Source of the DNA: Irineochytrium annulatum
Taxonomy: Eukaryota; Chytridiomycota; Chytridiomycetes; Chytridiales; Chytridiaceae
Direction: 5' to 3'
DNA length: 36,755 nucleotides
Assembly: GCA_027600665.1 (NCBI GenBank)
Contig: JADGJL010000153.1
Span: forward strand, 1 to 36,755
Shown: in pieces, positions 20,701 through 30,901 of the stretch
Numbering within the stretch: the stretch's first letter is position 1
Layout of the letters: each line of letters begins with the position of its first letter
Position numbers and translations under genes: made by a program
Notes under the pieces: model-generated
Seen by the model: the letters and a program-made list of their open reading frames with translations, nothing else
What the model was told of the DNA's origin: nothing
The model's database searches: none

Positions 20701-21628
20701 TGAATTATATACCGGACGTAGTCCGTGAGACCTGCACGAGAACTTACATAGTAGGACATGACAAACGCGGCCGACGACGTGATCCCCGCCGCCGTCGTGG
20801 TCGTGGCCGTCGAAGCATTCACGCATATACCACCAACCTAAAACATTCAGCATTCGCTTTTTCATTTTAGCGCAGGGGGTAATACATACTGGAGCAGCGC
20901 TGAACCCTATCGTCGTATCACACTGACAAGTATACGCCCCATCGCTATACCCAATAACCATCCCTTTGCTTGGACACTCCACGCAACCCGTCAGATCCGC
21001 GCTCGGAAAACTGTTTGCTGTGCAATTCTGACACGTCGCCATCGGCAGCGGTTTGCCGAACGCGTCACGATCGACAAGGTACTGGAACGGCGGGCACATG
21101 CATTGTAGTGTGCCAGCAGTTGTAGAGGGATATTGGCACGCGGTGCAGAAGGTGCGATCGTGGGAGGACGTCTTAGGAAGTAAGAAGCGAGGTGCATGCG
21201 GCGAAAGGCTCTACCTGGTTGACGGGGCAGGCTGTGCATATTGTGCCTTCATCCACGACAAGGATGCCCGTGCCTTGGACGCGGTAGCCCGCGAGGCAGG
21301 CGCATTGACCTGCAGGGGGTTGCGCAGTAACTCAGTCGCGATTCCGCCACCATTCGCCCACGATCCATCATACTCCTCCAGCATCCTCCCCATCTTCCTC
21401 TGTACCCCTAAGTCTAGCCTGCGTAAAGAAGAACAAACCGTTTTTGTTCTCCTGGTTCAGGCCACAGGGATAGCAGCCCAGCTCCGCAATGTCCCACTCC
21501 TGGCCGGGCGGGCAAGAGGGCTGGTAGTAGATCGAGCTCGAGATCTGCCAGAGGCTTTGAGACGCCGTCTTTCCCACAAGAAGGGCCGCGACGAGCACCG
21601 ACACCGGCAGTGCGCTCGTCTGCTGCAT
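17797..21628 (-). CDS. Meckelin (TMEM67/MKS3), ciliary transition-zone protein
   Basis: Membrane protein of the transition zone at the cilium or flagellum base, part of the MKS module that gates protein entry. Fifteen exons rebuild 1006 aa (human 995): 21439-21628, 21215-21309, 20890-21171, 20748-20837, 20340-20675, 20064-20277, 19808-20012, 19711-19762, 19582-19662, 19367-19531, 18561-19304, 18370-18514, 18225-18325, 17909-18178, 17797-17847. The start ATG opens a signal peptide (MQQTSALPVSVLVAALLVG). Cys-rich repeats follow (CPPGQEWDIAELGCYPCG, CACLAGYRV, CTACQYPS, CMCPPFQYL, CQNCTANSFPS), then a beta-rich ectodomain (KCQTGWDEESCQVLGNLCVL). The seven-helix C-terminal half includes DERCHGYYVHGRSVHHMADT, which aligns with the meckelin block around HGRSVHG. 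The end NLSRKTCMDWKFLV resembles the human end. No break was found. Confidence 0.93.
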
Positions 21629-22662
21629 GAAGGTCTGTCTGTTCGTCAATTTCGCTGCTCAAGCCTCCGCATTCGGCAACGCAATTTTTAATCACGGTAT
21701 TCTGCAATGAAAAAGCAGCAGGTACATATCAAGACATGGCGCATGATGTGTACTGAACGGCTGGTAACAGAGACAGAACAAGACCACGAATTTCAAAGCA
21801 CGACCTGACAAAACTAGCAAGCGAGATCGAGAAGGACTCAAGATAAAGAATTTCCTGTCATTAATCCACATGTGCATGTGTGCCGTCAACTCCATTGATT
21901 CCAACTCTCCGCCAGGCTCACCTCATACCGGATCTGCAACTTCTCCTGAAGTCCAGCTAGTTAGTTTGACCCTTACAAAGAGCAGTTAGAAGTTGTCCGC
22001 CGTCACCAAGTACGTACGAGTCAGCAGTAACGAGCTCAGCTGTAAGGTCCTCCGGAATGGTGATCGGCACCAAGTTATGAACGAAAATTCTAAGCCAACA
22101 CGACAGACTTTGGCGAGAACATTCATCAATTTACTTGCCGAGCGCCGATCCTTAAAACATGAGACCAAGAGAAAGGAAGTTAGGCAAGCACGCGTCGTTC
22201 ATAATGGCCCTGATCACGTTTTCGACATGGACGAGAAGCAGTGATTCAACATCTAATGTTTGACGTCGTTGGTAGCTCAAAGAGCCTAAGCTTGTCATCA
22301 AGCTGGCGACGGCTCATTCGGAGATGCTGTAGAAGTGCATCGATCAAGCTGATGAGGTTCTGGAAAGGGATTCGCACGTTATTGCAAGTGTTAACTTTCT
22401 CCTTGACAAAATGTTCCTAAAGCACCGACGACTTGTGTATGTACCACGCTAGAATCACTATAAATACGTCGGTGTTGGCTTCCCTCAGTTTTATGGTGCC
22501 ACAGCGAAAGGGCAATGAAAAAGATGAAAGATAGGCCGCTGTCAAAGTTCAACATCATCAATCACTATTCCGGTCGCCCACCTCGCCCTCAGGAGCAGCT
22601 CCAGGGCAACGACTATCCCGCTCTCGACGTGCCGGCGGTCCCTCCTCGGGGCATGGCGTCAC
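21629..22662. other. Divergent intergenic region, meckelin/PPR
   Basis: About 1 kb between two divergently transcribed genes, so both promoters should be here. A frame at 21993-22244 on the plus strand codes 83 residues with no recognisable features and is not called. The last 135 bases (22528-22662) are open in frame with the PPR gene and may belong to it. Confidence 0.55.
22459..22466 (+). promoter_or_regulatory. TATA-like box (TATAAATA) upstream of PPR gene
   Basis: A good TATA-box match 204 bp before the PPR ATG on the coding strand. The distance leaves room for a 5' leader or an upstream exon. Motif match only. Confidence 0.3.
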
Positions 22663-24480
22663 ATGCACCACCAGCGCCCCTCCTCCTTTCAGCCGATCCT
22701 CGGGTCGCGAGACGTTGCCTCGCGCCTGCCTGCCGCTCGGATATTTTCCGCCGTCATCAGCAGCTGCATCGATAGCCACTCCTCTCCGCGGTGGTCTCTG
22801 GGCCTGCGCTGCTTTGAGGAGATGAAGTCCATGGGGTTTTACCCGACGGACGACGCATACAACGACGTCCTGTGGTGCTACGAGACGATGGGCAACCTCG
22901 CGGCGTCCGAGCGGTGCCTGGAGGAAATGCAAGCGCTGGGAGTGCCGCTGCGCGTTTACACGCGCCTGGCGTTTGTCAAGCGACTCGCGAGGAACGGGGA
23001 CGTCGAGGCCGCAGAAGCGTCGTGGATGGAGCTGGTGGAAGAGGAGGCGGGAATGGTTGGGCAGAACGCGGAGCGGCGGAGGAGGGATGGCGGGTCGAGG
23101 GTCCCAATGTACCAGAGCCTGCTGGGCGGGACGAGCGTGATGGCGCTGCACGCGAGGAACGGGGATCCGGGCAGCGCGGAGCGGGTGTTCCGCGTCATGA
23201 TGGAGAAGGGCGTCCCGGTGGATGGCGTGGCGTTCACGACGATGATAGCAGCCGTTGCGAGGGTTGGGGATTATGTCGCGGCGGATACGTGGAGGGAGAT
23301 GATGAGGCAGGCGGGCAAGCGGGAGGACGTAAAGACGTTCCACGCGGTTATGAACGCGCACATGAGGGGCAGAGACATCCACGGGGTGTATGAGAACTTC
23401 GAGGTGCTTCTTAAGTCTGGACGCATCGACAGGGGCAAAGGCAGCGGGCCGCGAAAGGGTCCCAACACGCACGTGTTCAACGTCATGCTGAGGGCTGCGA
23501 TCTTCTCCAGGCGGGACCTGCGGCCGATCCTTGAGGCGATGGAGAGCCGCGGGCTCTCGGCCGACGCGTACACGTACTCGGCGCTGCTTGAGGCCACCAG
23601 GGTCACCGGGGACGTGGACGCAGCGACGACCCTTTTTGTCGAAATCACACGGCTGTCACACATTGCGAGGGCGGCGGGTCGGAGCGCGCTCCATAGCGAT
23701 GCGAGCTACAAGCACTTCCTCATGACGCTGATGGCTGCGCCGGCGCCGGACCACGCTGTCGAGGAAGTGTTGAACGCGATGCAAGAGTTCAGGGACGACG
23801 TCGTGCCCGATGGCAGGACTTGGCTGGCGCTGATCACGGTTGTAAACCAGAAGGGGCAGACGTTGGGGTCGGCCGTCGAGGCGTGGGCGAGGTTGAAGAT
23901 GGGCCTCGAAAGGGACGACGGAAGCGGACTGATCGCCAGAGTCCGGTACAACAGGTTTCTGCAGCAGGTCGTGGCGCCGGTATTTGCGACCGTGGTCCGG
24001 GAAGGGAAGCCGTCGGGGGCACACAATCCACACGCGACGGACGTTCTGGATATCGCAAAACTCTTGCGGCGGGAGATAGCGAGCGGGATGCCGATTGACG
24101 CATCAAGCTGGGAGATGTTCCTTGACGGCATGCGAGCGACGGGACGGACGCTTGAAGGTTGCACGGCAATTGTTGGCGGCTTGAAAGAGCTTATAGACAG
24201 GATAGAGCGGCTCCGGCAGATGGTGACACGCGTAGGGCTCTCGTGGAACGAGCAAGAGGATACGCGCTTACTAGTTGAGCTGGGAGACACGCTGGTGGAG
24301 CGTTTTGTTCAGGACATAAATGAAAGTCAGGGGACAGCGGAGGAGAAGTTGGAGCAATTGGTATCGCTTAAGACGGTGTTGTGCCGGTTACGGGCGCTGA
24401 GACCGCGCGCGGTGGGAGGCAAGGCGGCGTGCTGGGTGGAGCGGTCAATCAGGGCTCAAGGAACGACGGGAAGCAGTTAG
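22663..24480 (+). CDS. Pentatricopeptide repeat (PPR) protein, probably mitochondrial
   Basis: RNA-binding helical-repeat protein; fungal PPR proteins mostly act in mitochondrial RNA processing, stability or translation. One uninterrupted exon, 605 aa. Typical PPR helices recur with a period of about 35 residues: LRCFEEMKSMGFYPTDDAYN, ASERCLEEMQALGVPLRVYT, SAERVFRVMMEKGVPVDGVA, WREMMRQAGKREDVKTFH, ILEAMESRGLSADAYTYS and VLNAMQEFRDDVVPDGRTW. The C-terminal third is helical without clear repeats. The frame stays open upstream to 22528 with an Arg/Ser-rich, acid-poor stretch that would suit a mitochondrial presequence but has no ATG, so the true start may lie in an upstream exon. The galactokinase gene follows 181 bp downstream on the same strand. 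RNA target unknown. Confidence 0.85.
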   Translation: MHHQRPSSFQPILGSRDVASRLPAARIFSAVISSCIDSHSSPRWSLGLRCFEEMKSMGFYPTDDAYNDVLWCYETMGNLAASERCLEEMQALGVPLRVYTRLAFVKRLARNGDVEAAEASWMELVEEEAGMVGQNAERRRRDGGSRVPMYQSLLGGTSVMALHARNGDPGSAERVFRVMMEKGVPVDGVAFTTMIAAVARVGDYVAADTWREMMRQAGKREDVKTFHAVMNAHMRGRDIHGVYENFEVLLKSGRIDRGKGSGPRKGPNTHVFNVMLRAAIFSRRDLRPILEAMESRGLSADAYTYSALLEATRVTGDVDAATTLFVEITRLSHIARAAGRSALHSDASYKHFLMTLMAAPAPDHAVEEVLNAMQEFRDDVVPDGRTWLALITVVNQKGQTLGSAVEAWARLKMGLERDDGSGLIARVRYNRFLQQVVAPVFATVVREGKPSGAHNPHATDVLDIAKLLRREIASGMPIDASSWEMFLDGMRATGRTLEGCTAIVGGLKELIDRIERLRQMVTRVGLSWNEQEDTRLLVELGDTLVERFVQDINESQGTAEEKLEQLVSLKTVLCRLRALRPRAVGGKAACWVERSIRAQGTTGSS

Positions 24481-24661
24481 CAGAATATATCCTCGCATTT
24501 TGTAGTTACTAAACCACTCGGCACTTCCTTGACCGGCGTGTCTTACACCGGCCGGACGGGCTTTTCGAGTTGGTGTTCACACGACCATTCAACGCAGCAG
24601 GCCGCAGCGTCGTCCATCGCAGCCCAACCTACCTTCCCTCCGCAATCCTCATTAAGCTGCC

Positions 24662-26484
24662 ATGGCTCTGAACGAAGGCGCACCGCCGTCCGTCACCTCG
24701 CTCGACCGCATCTATGCCTCAGAGATCTTGAAGTCGACCCAGTGAGTGTTCTCTCTTCGGCGGTTCGACGCGATGCCACCGGCCCCTCTTCTACGTTTAT
24801 AAACGCCGATCGTATCCTCGCAGGGATCGCTATGCCGACCTCCGGAAGAAGTTTGTCGCGCGCTTCAACAAGGAGCCTGAGTTCTTTGCCCGTAGCCCCG
24901 GCCGTGTGAACATTATCGGGGAGCATATTGACTACTGCGGCTTCTCGGTCCTTCCGATGGCCATCACGAGGGACGTGGTCATCGCCGTCGCCTCTGGCTC
25001 GGACGACAAGCCCACGGTGACGGTCGTTAACTCGAATGGGACCAAGTACAAGGAGAACACGTTCATCCACGACGAGAAGAACTTTGTCGACATTGACTCG
25101 TCTGTGCTGGAGTGGTCCAACTATTTCAAGTGCGGGTACAAAGGCGCGTTTGAGGAGTTGGGCCTGCCGTCCAAGGGCAAATCGCTCCTGGTCCTGATCG
25201 ACGGGAACGTGCCTGCGGGTGCGGGGGTGTCCAGCAGCTCGGCATTTGTGTGCGCGTCTGCGCTGGCAACGACAGCCGCGTTTGGGAAGGAGGCGACCAA
25301 AGGTGCGCTGGCGCAAACCGCGATCCGGGCTGAGCGTTATTGCGGTGTGCATTCTGGAGGGTAACGTGGATTGCGTGGAAATTCTTTAGCGGATTGTTAA
25401 CGCTCTTACTGGCAGGATGGACCAGTCTATCTCTATTATGGGCCAAACAGGCTCCGCGCTCATGATCCATTTTGTTCCCAAACTATACGCCGAGCCCATC
25501 CACTTCCCGGCCGCGGAGAAGGCGCTCGTTTTCGTGATCGCCAACACGCTCGTGACGGCCGACAAGCACACGACCGCCCCAACCAACTACAACCTCCGCG
25601 TTGTCGAGACCAGGTTGGCGGCGGCCATGCTGGCGCTCCACTTAAAGCTTGAGCATTCAGCCACCCTACGCGAGGTGAAGGACCGTTGGGTGAAAGCTCA
25701 GAATGGGGACGACACGGGTAAGGAGGCGGACACGCTAGCGAAGATGGAGGGCTTTGTTGATGCGGCGTTTAAAGACGGCAAGGTTCGCGTCGCTCATTTT
25801 CAGTGTTTGCTTATGTGTCTGACCGCTTGTCTGGGTTTCAGTATTCTAAGGAGGAGGTCGCCACGTTCCTTGGCACAACCGTTGCCGAGATCGACTCGAA
25901 GTACGTCGGCAACATCGTTATCCGGTGTGATGGGTTCGAGATCAAGAAGAGGGCGCGGCACGTTCTTTCGGAGGCAAAGCGCGTCTACCAATTTCGGGAC
26001 GTATGCAGCAAGAAGCCTCCGTTCACTGGAGACCTCATTACCGTGCGTATTATACTTCGGACGCTGCAGGCCAAGAAGCTGAACCATGTATTGGCATAGG
26101 ATCTTGGGAAGTTGATGAACGCTTCCCAGAAGAGCTGCAAGGAGGACTTCAACTGCAGCTGTCCCGAAATCGATGACTTGACTGCCATTTGCCGGTAAGA
26201 TATCCCGGGTCTCCCTTAAAAAAAAAAAAAAAAANNNNNNNNNNCACAATTACAGAACCGCCGGTGCATACGGATCGAGGCTTACGGGTGCCGGCTGGGG
26301 CGGCTGCACAGTCTCGCTTGTTGCTGAAGACAACGTCCAAAGCTTTATCCAGAAGGTCAAGGAGGAGTACTACTTCAAGCGCTTCCCGGATTTGAAGAGC
26401 AGCCCCGAGAAGGTTGCGGACTATATCTTCGCGTCGAAGCCTTCGCCTGGTGCCGCCATTTTGAAGGATCTTTCTTATGTATGA
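24662..26484 (+). CDS. Galactokinase-family GHMP kinase (GALK2/Gal1 type)
   Basis: ATP-dependent kinase acting on galactose or N-acetylgalactosamine at C1, the entry step to the Leloir pathway; cytosolic. Six exons: 24662-24741, 24824-25360, 25416-25782, 25842-26042, 26100-26194, 26256-26484 (502 aa). Galactokinase signature [27 protein letters not shown] loop [12 protein letters not shown], catalytic base region [15 protein letters not shown], and C-terminal GHMP motif [17 protein letters not shown] are all present. [12 protein letters not shown] and the CSCPEIDDL segment fit the GALK2/yeast Gal1 branch better than bacterial GalK, so N-acetylgalactosamine may be the substrate; this is inference. 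The fifth intron contains a run of A and the assembly gap, so its true length is unknown, but the coding frame is continuous across it. Confidence 0.93.
26235..26244. other. Assembly gap (10 N) after a poly-A tract
   Basis: Ten N follow 17 A (26218-26234) within the last intron of the galactokinase gene. The gap sits in noncoding sequence and does not affect the predicted protein, but its real length is unknown. Confidence 0.98.
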
Positions 26485-26922
26485 TGATATGGGATTTGTG
26501 TCAGGATAATTTCAGGCTTCATCTGCAAAAAATGCAGTTGGGTTGTAAATGATATGAAGTAAAGACCCATGGTAAATTACACTCCAGTCGCTGTCGCGGA
26601 AGGCGTAGCTGTGCTTGTATGAACTATGGATTACGACTCTAAGCGTTTGCATCAACTCTGGCCAATAACTACTTAGGTGAACAAGACGGTTTATTCTGTC
26701 ATTGACTTTTTATTCTCAGCTGTATTGCGGCGAAGTAGGGCCATCAAGAAGCAAAAGGGCTTTACACCGGATGCAAATAGTTTTCAAATATGACAACAGC
26801 TCAAATGATGAAGAGGTGCGGACACATGTGGAAGGAATAGAAGGTGCACCAATTCGAAACAGCTATGCAGTCCCACCGAGACGAAAGAATGGAAGAAACA
26901 ATATTTCACAAGTGCTACGCCA
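26485..26922. other. Convergent intergenic region, nothing recognised
   Basis: Lies between the stops of the galactokinase and Mbp1-type genes. It is AT-rich and should hold both 3' untranslated regions; no repeat or RNA gene seen. Confidence 0.6.
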
Positions 26923-29900
26923 TCACCGAGTGCTTCCATTATTGCTCGGCGGCGCCGACCCCGCGTCCCTCATCTCCCCCTGCCTGGTACTCGCGTTCGT
27001 TCTCGACAAGAACGTCGCAACCACAGACAGATCCAAATCACCCCCAACCTCGCTCTCGACCGCCTCTAATAGCGAGTCCAAGATCCCATCGACGGCCTCC
27101 AACGGTATACTGCAACAAGCCGCGATAATTCTTTTGCACTGCAGCTCTCTTATCGACGCACCCCCAAGCCCGTGGTTGCCCATGGCTTGAGCCCCGCCAT
27201 TCCCTCCACCGCCGTTTCCGTTCACTATAGCAGGCGGAGGTGTCCCGCCCACCGGCGGTGTTAACGGGCGAGACATTTGAGCGTCCCTCAGGTCCGATAG
27301 TTCCTGTCTAAGCCTAATCTCCTCCTCCTCCTTCAACGCTAGCCTCTCCTCCAGCTCGAGCACGCGCTCAAAGCTGACGGGTCCCGCGACGGCCGCGCTA
27401 GTCTGGGGGTTAACGCTAGGGAAGGCCGAGTGGTCGTGCTCCGGGCGGTTGTGATTGCTTTGGAAGGGCTCGTGGTGGATTTTGGTGTTGCCAGTAGTTG
27501 TGTTCGATGAGGAGGCAGCCTTCTCGCTCGTCGCTTTCTCTAACGCCCGAAGACGCGCCGTCAGCTCGGGCATCTTCTGAGTTTGGACCCGAAGGACTGT
27601 GTTTTGGCGTCGGACCTCGGAGAGCTCACGCGTCACGTCCCGAAGCTGCAGCTGCGTCTCGTTCAGGAGCTCATGCTTCCCGCGAAGGTCGGCAGCAAAC
27701 GAGTCGTTTAGTTCTCCGATCATTTGGTTGATAGCTGAAATCCCGGTAAGTATTTCCACTCGAAAGGCAACGCAATCTCGACTAACCATCTGATATGTGT
27801 CTTCGCTTTTCGTTCAGCTTCACCTCATCGGGCAGCGTCAACTGGAACTGGCAAAGCTTCGGGTTCAACGTGCTCGTTCCGGCGGCGGGTCCAGTGTCGT
27901 AACTGTACGGCGGGATGACAAACTGCCGATCACCCTGAGCCGACCCACCGGATCCCGCAGCTTGAGGATCGACGAGCGCCGGCTTTCTATGCAGCAAGTT
28001 TGAGATCGGCCCCTTTGACATCTAAGGAACTTCCGTTAGTTACAATTCGAATGGATACCGAGTTATATAAAACGTACATTTGCCCACAGGTCATCAAAAC
28101 CGCCGAAGTCAGATGGTCTCAAGCCTGCGTAATTATCAAGTAGGGGGTTTGCGCCAACGTTCAACAGCTGCTCCATGATGTTCCGGTTGCCGATTCGGGC
28201 CGCAACGTTCAACGCCGTGTCCCCATGCCTGTCCTTCATATCCAGCACGGACGACATGACCGCTGGGTTACCGCCCTTCGCCATGTAATCGAGGATGCAC
28301 TCCAAATAGTACTTAGACGCCTGTATCCTCCCCCGAATCCCCGCCGTCAAAGTAATATGATGCAAGACCGTCCGTCCCTTCGCGTCCTCCATCGACAGCG
28401 TCTCGCCGAGCACGTCGACGACCTCTGGGAAGCTTTGGGTCTCGTACGAGTTTGTGACCAGCACCGCACGGATCAAGGCCGTCTCGCCCGCGTAATTTAC
28501 GGCGCGGACGTTCGCCCCGCGTTCGATGAGCGCGCGCACCATGTTGATCCTGCCCAAAGCCGCGGCCCAGTGGAGGGACGTGTGGCCCTGGTCGTCGATG
28601 ACGATGTCAACGTCGAGATCAGGCGACAGCGACGGGTCCGAGATGGCCTGAGGCACGCCCGAGTTAGACCCGGGGGAGTCGTCGAGAAAAATGGCCATTA
28701 GGAATGCGCGATGCCGGTCCATGTTTGTTCCCGAGAGGGCCTGCGCGTTCCGGAGGTATGCATTGTGCGACTCGGCAGCCCTCTGCTGACGCTCCTGCTG
28801 CTGTTGTTGCTGTTGCTGCTGCGTGGCTTGGCTCTGATGGATTTGCGGCTGAGGTTGGTAGTGGTGCTGGCTCAGCTGACCGTCGTCCGTCGTTTTAGCT
28901 TTCTTCCTGCTCTGCCCGCCCATCGGGGACCATGTGTCGGATTCGGCATCGGACACCGAGGGCGACGACAAAGGCGAGTCCGGCGCGCTGGAGAGCTCGC
29001 CCGTCGGTCCCGGCCCGGGGCCAAGCGACTCTTGTGAGTATTGACCCTCCGGCCGCGACGGGTCGTGGTAAGATAGTTCAGTAGGCTGCGAAACGATGAT
29101 TTGGTGGCTAGACAGCGGTGCTTGCGTATGCGGCCTCCCTTCGTGTGTACGCTTTGCGCGACGGGGCACTTGGTTCCCATCCTCCTAAGTAGAAGTTAAA
29201 GAGATGTTTGCCTGCGCCTATACCAACCCGTCGCAATGTGGCATTGTATTGCTCCTTCGTCGGGGTTTTGTCACCACGTCCAAGGGGGGCGGGTTCATAG
29301 TCAATCAGCGGCCGGATGTATTGCAGGACGTCGTATTGCTGCGCGAGTTGAACGCCGCGCTCAAATGGAATCCTACGCGGCATGGAGTCAGTATCATCGC
29401 AAGCAAACAATTACTGTACGAACCAGGTTCCTTGATATTTGCCATAACCGCCCTGCACCTTCTCATGCTGCCCCTGCGCAATCTCCTTATCCAGTATTTT
29501 TGTCCTCTTTCCCTTGTCGATACCCGCCGCCTTCAAAATCTGCGTCGCGTTCAGGTACGAGTCCGACCGCCGCCGCATCATCGCGATGTTCTTGCACATC
29601 ATCTCGTAAACGGGTATGCCGGAGTAAGTCGCCTGGTACACCGACGAGGCCATCGGGCGGACTCCTCTCGGCTTCGCAACAAGAACGACCGGTTTGGATG
29701 ATTGCGACATCGGATCCAAATGAGATGGCGACGGCGCGTAGTCCCGCGGGTCCATGACGCTCGCACTGGATGGTGACTTCGCGCCATCAATTAGACTGAG
29801 CGTGCTCGCGGGAATGTCGTTGCTCATCAAATGGTGGTGCTCGACATCCGCCGACACCCCACCGTCCACGTGGAAAGTCGGTAACGGGACCGAGAGCCGC

Positions 29901-30064
29901 TGAATGTCCCCATTGTCATCCACGTATTGATGATGGTCGTCCAGGTAGCCGTACGTCAATTGCTGAGGTCCGTTGTTGACAGGAAGCTCCAGAGCGGGCG
30001 AGGCATGTCCCGAGGAGGAGTACTCCTCCGCCTCATTCATGACGATGTCGCGTGCGCGAATCAT
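26923..30064 (-). CDS. MBP1: APSES/ankyrin transcription factor, Mbp1/Res type
   Basis: DNA-binding subunit of an MBF/SBF-like complex that drives G1/S genes; nuclear. Five exons: 29424-30064, 29228-29372, 28078-29184, 27787-28021, 26923-27734 (979 aa). The APSES (KilA-N-like) domain, about 142-240, is spliced together exactly: [69 protein letters not shown] low-complexity linker with a poly-Gln tract follows. Ankyrin repeats lie at about 455-630 ([40 protein letters not shown]). A coiled coil (about 720-800, [19 protein letters not shown]) probably binds a Swi6-like partner. Domain order and size match Mbp1, Swi4 and Res1/Res2. It is divergent from the small ankyrin gene, 837 bp away. Confidence 0.93.
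28793..28823. repeat. CTG/CAG trinucleotide tract coding poly-Gln
   Basis: A run of CTG and TTG triplets on the plus strand encodes about nine consecutive glutamines in the linker between the APSES and ankyrin regions of the Mbp1-type protein. Such tracts vary in length between strains. Confidence 0.8.
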
Positions 30065-30901
30065 GTTGGCCGCAAATCAGGGCCGTGAGCCGCCACCGAC
30101 AGCAGAGAATTGCGCGTTGCTTCGCGTTCCAGAGGGTAGAATAATGCCGGACACCGACTACAATGGATGGGAATAGAGACGGTCAGATATGTCCACGACG
30201 AGAGCGATCCGGATGCGCGCCCCGTGTGCGGGGCGGGAAGGGAGCAGCGACGACCGCCGCGGCGGATTCCGCGGTGATGGGACGTGTTTGGCGTTGAGGC
30301 AGAAAAGCAGCCGCCAGCGGAGGGCGGTTGAAGGCCACCGACACGGTCCGCCGCCGCCCGCCCAACGTGCATCTGAACGTGACGACCGACCGCGACGGCC
30401 GCGCCCCGCCGTCGTGTCGGATACCTCCACCGCATGCTGCCCAGCCGCCGGGCGGACCCCGCCTCGCCTCGTACCCGCGCAGACCCAACACGACGACCAC
30501 GTCGTCCATTCTCCATCCACCGAGCCGCCGATCGCCACGCCCGTTTTTACGTGTTGAGGGGGTTCACGCTTACCTTCGCAGGGCTGGTGACGTGAGGTCT
30601 CTCCTGTGTTGTGTCCACGCCAACAGATTTTGCTCCCTTCTCGAACGCGGCTTTGGGAGCGGACCTCTTGGAACGCGCGCACCGATCCTTTCACGGACCT
30701 GCACTCATCGTGTGTGCTGCGGCGGTTCGCCGTTGGCACCTTTGCAATGGACCTTGGGGCCGGTGCCGCCGTAAATCTTGAAGGAGCCGGACTGGCTGCG
30801 GTGGTTGGACTGGTCGCTGTCCTCGCCTATTGTCCTGTCCCAGCCTCTTAGCGGCGGGCATATGCTACCTCCAATCGGCGCCATCGGCATTGCTGCCGGG
30901 A
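30065..30901. other. Divergent intergenic region, Mbp1/ankyrin gene
   Basis: GC-rich DNA of 837 bp between two start codons. Several frames are open by base composition alone (up to 193 codons) but their products are Arg/Pro/Ser-rich without domain character. It should carry the promoters of both genes. No exact ACGCGT (MCB) site was noticed here. Confidence 0.5.

Noticed and set aside
21993..22244. 83-codon plus-strand frame between meckelin and the PPR gene
   Set aside because: No hydrophobic pattern, motif or splice context; length is within chance for this composition.
22558..23472. 304-codon frame on the minus strand opposite the PPR gene
   Set aside because: Arg/His/Pro-rich antisense shadow; the PPR repeats are clear on the plus strand.
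26149..26395. Frames that run through the N gap
   Set aside because: They include undefined residues and lie across an intron of the galactokinase gene.
30158..30851. Several 80-190 codon frames between the Mbp1 and ankyrin genes
   Set aside because: GC-rich composition removes stops; products are Arg/Pro-rich without domains and the region is a shared promoter.
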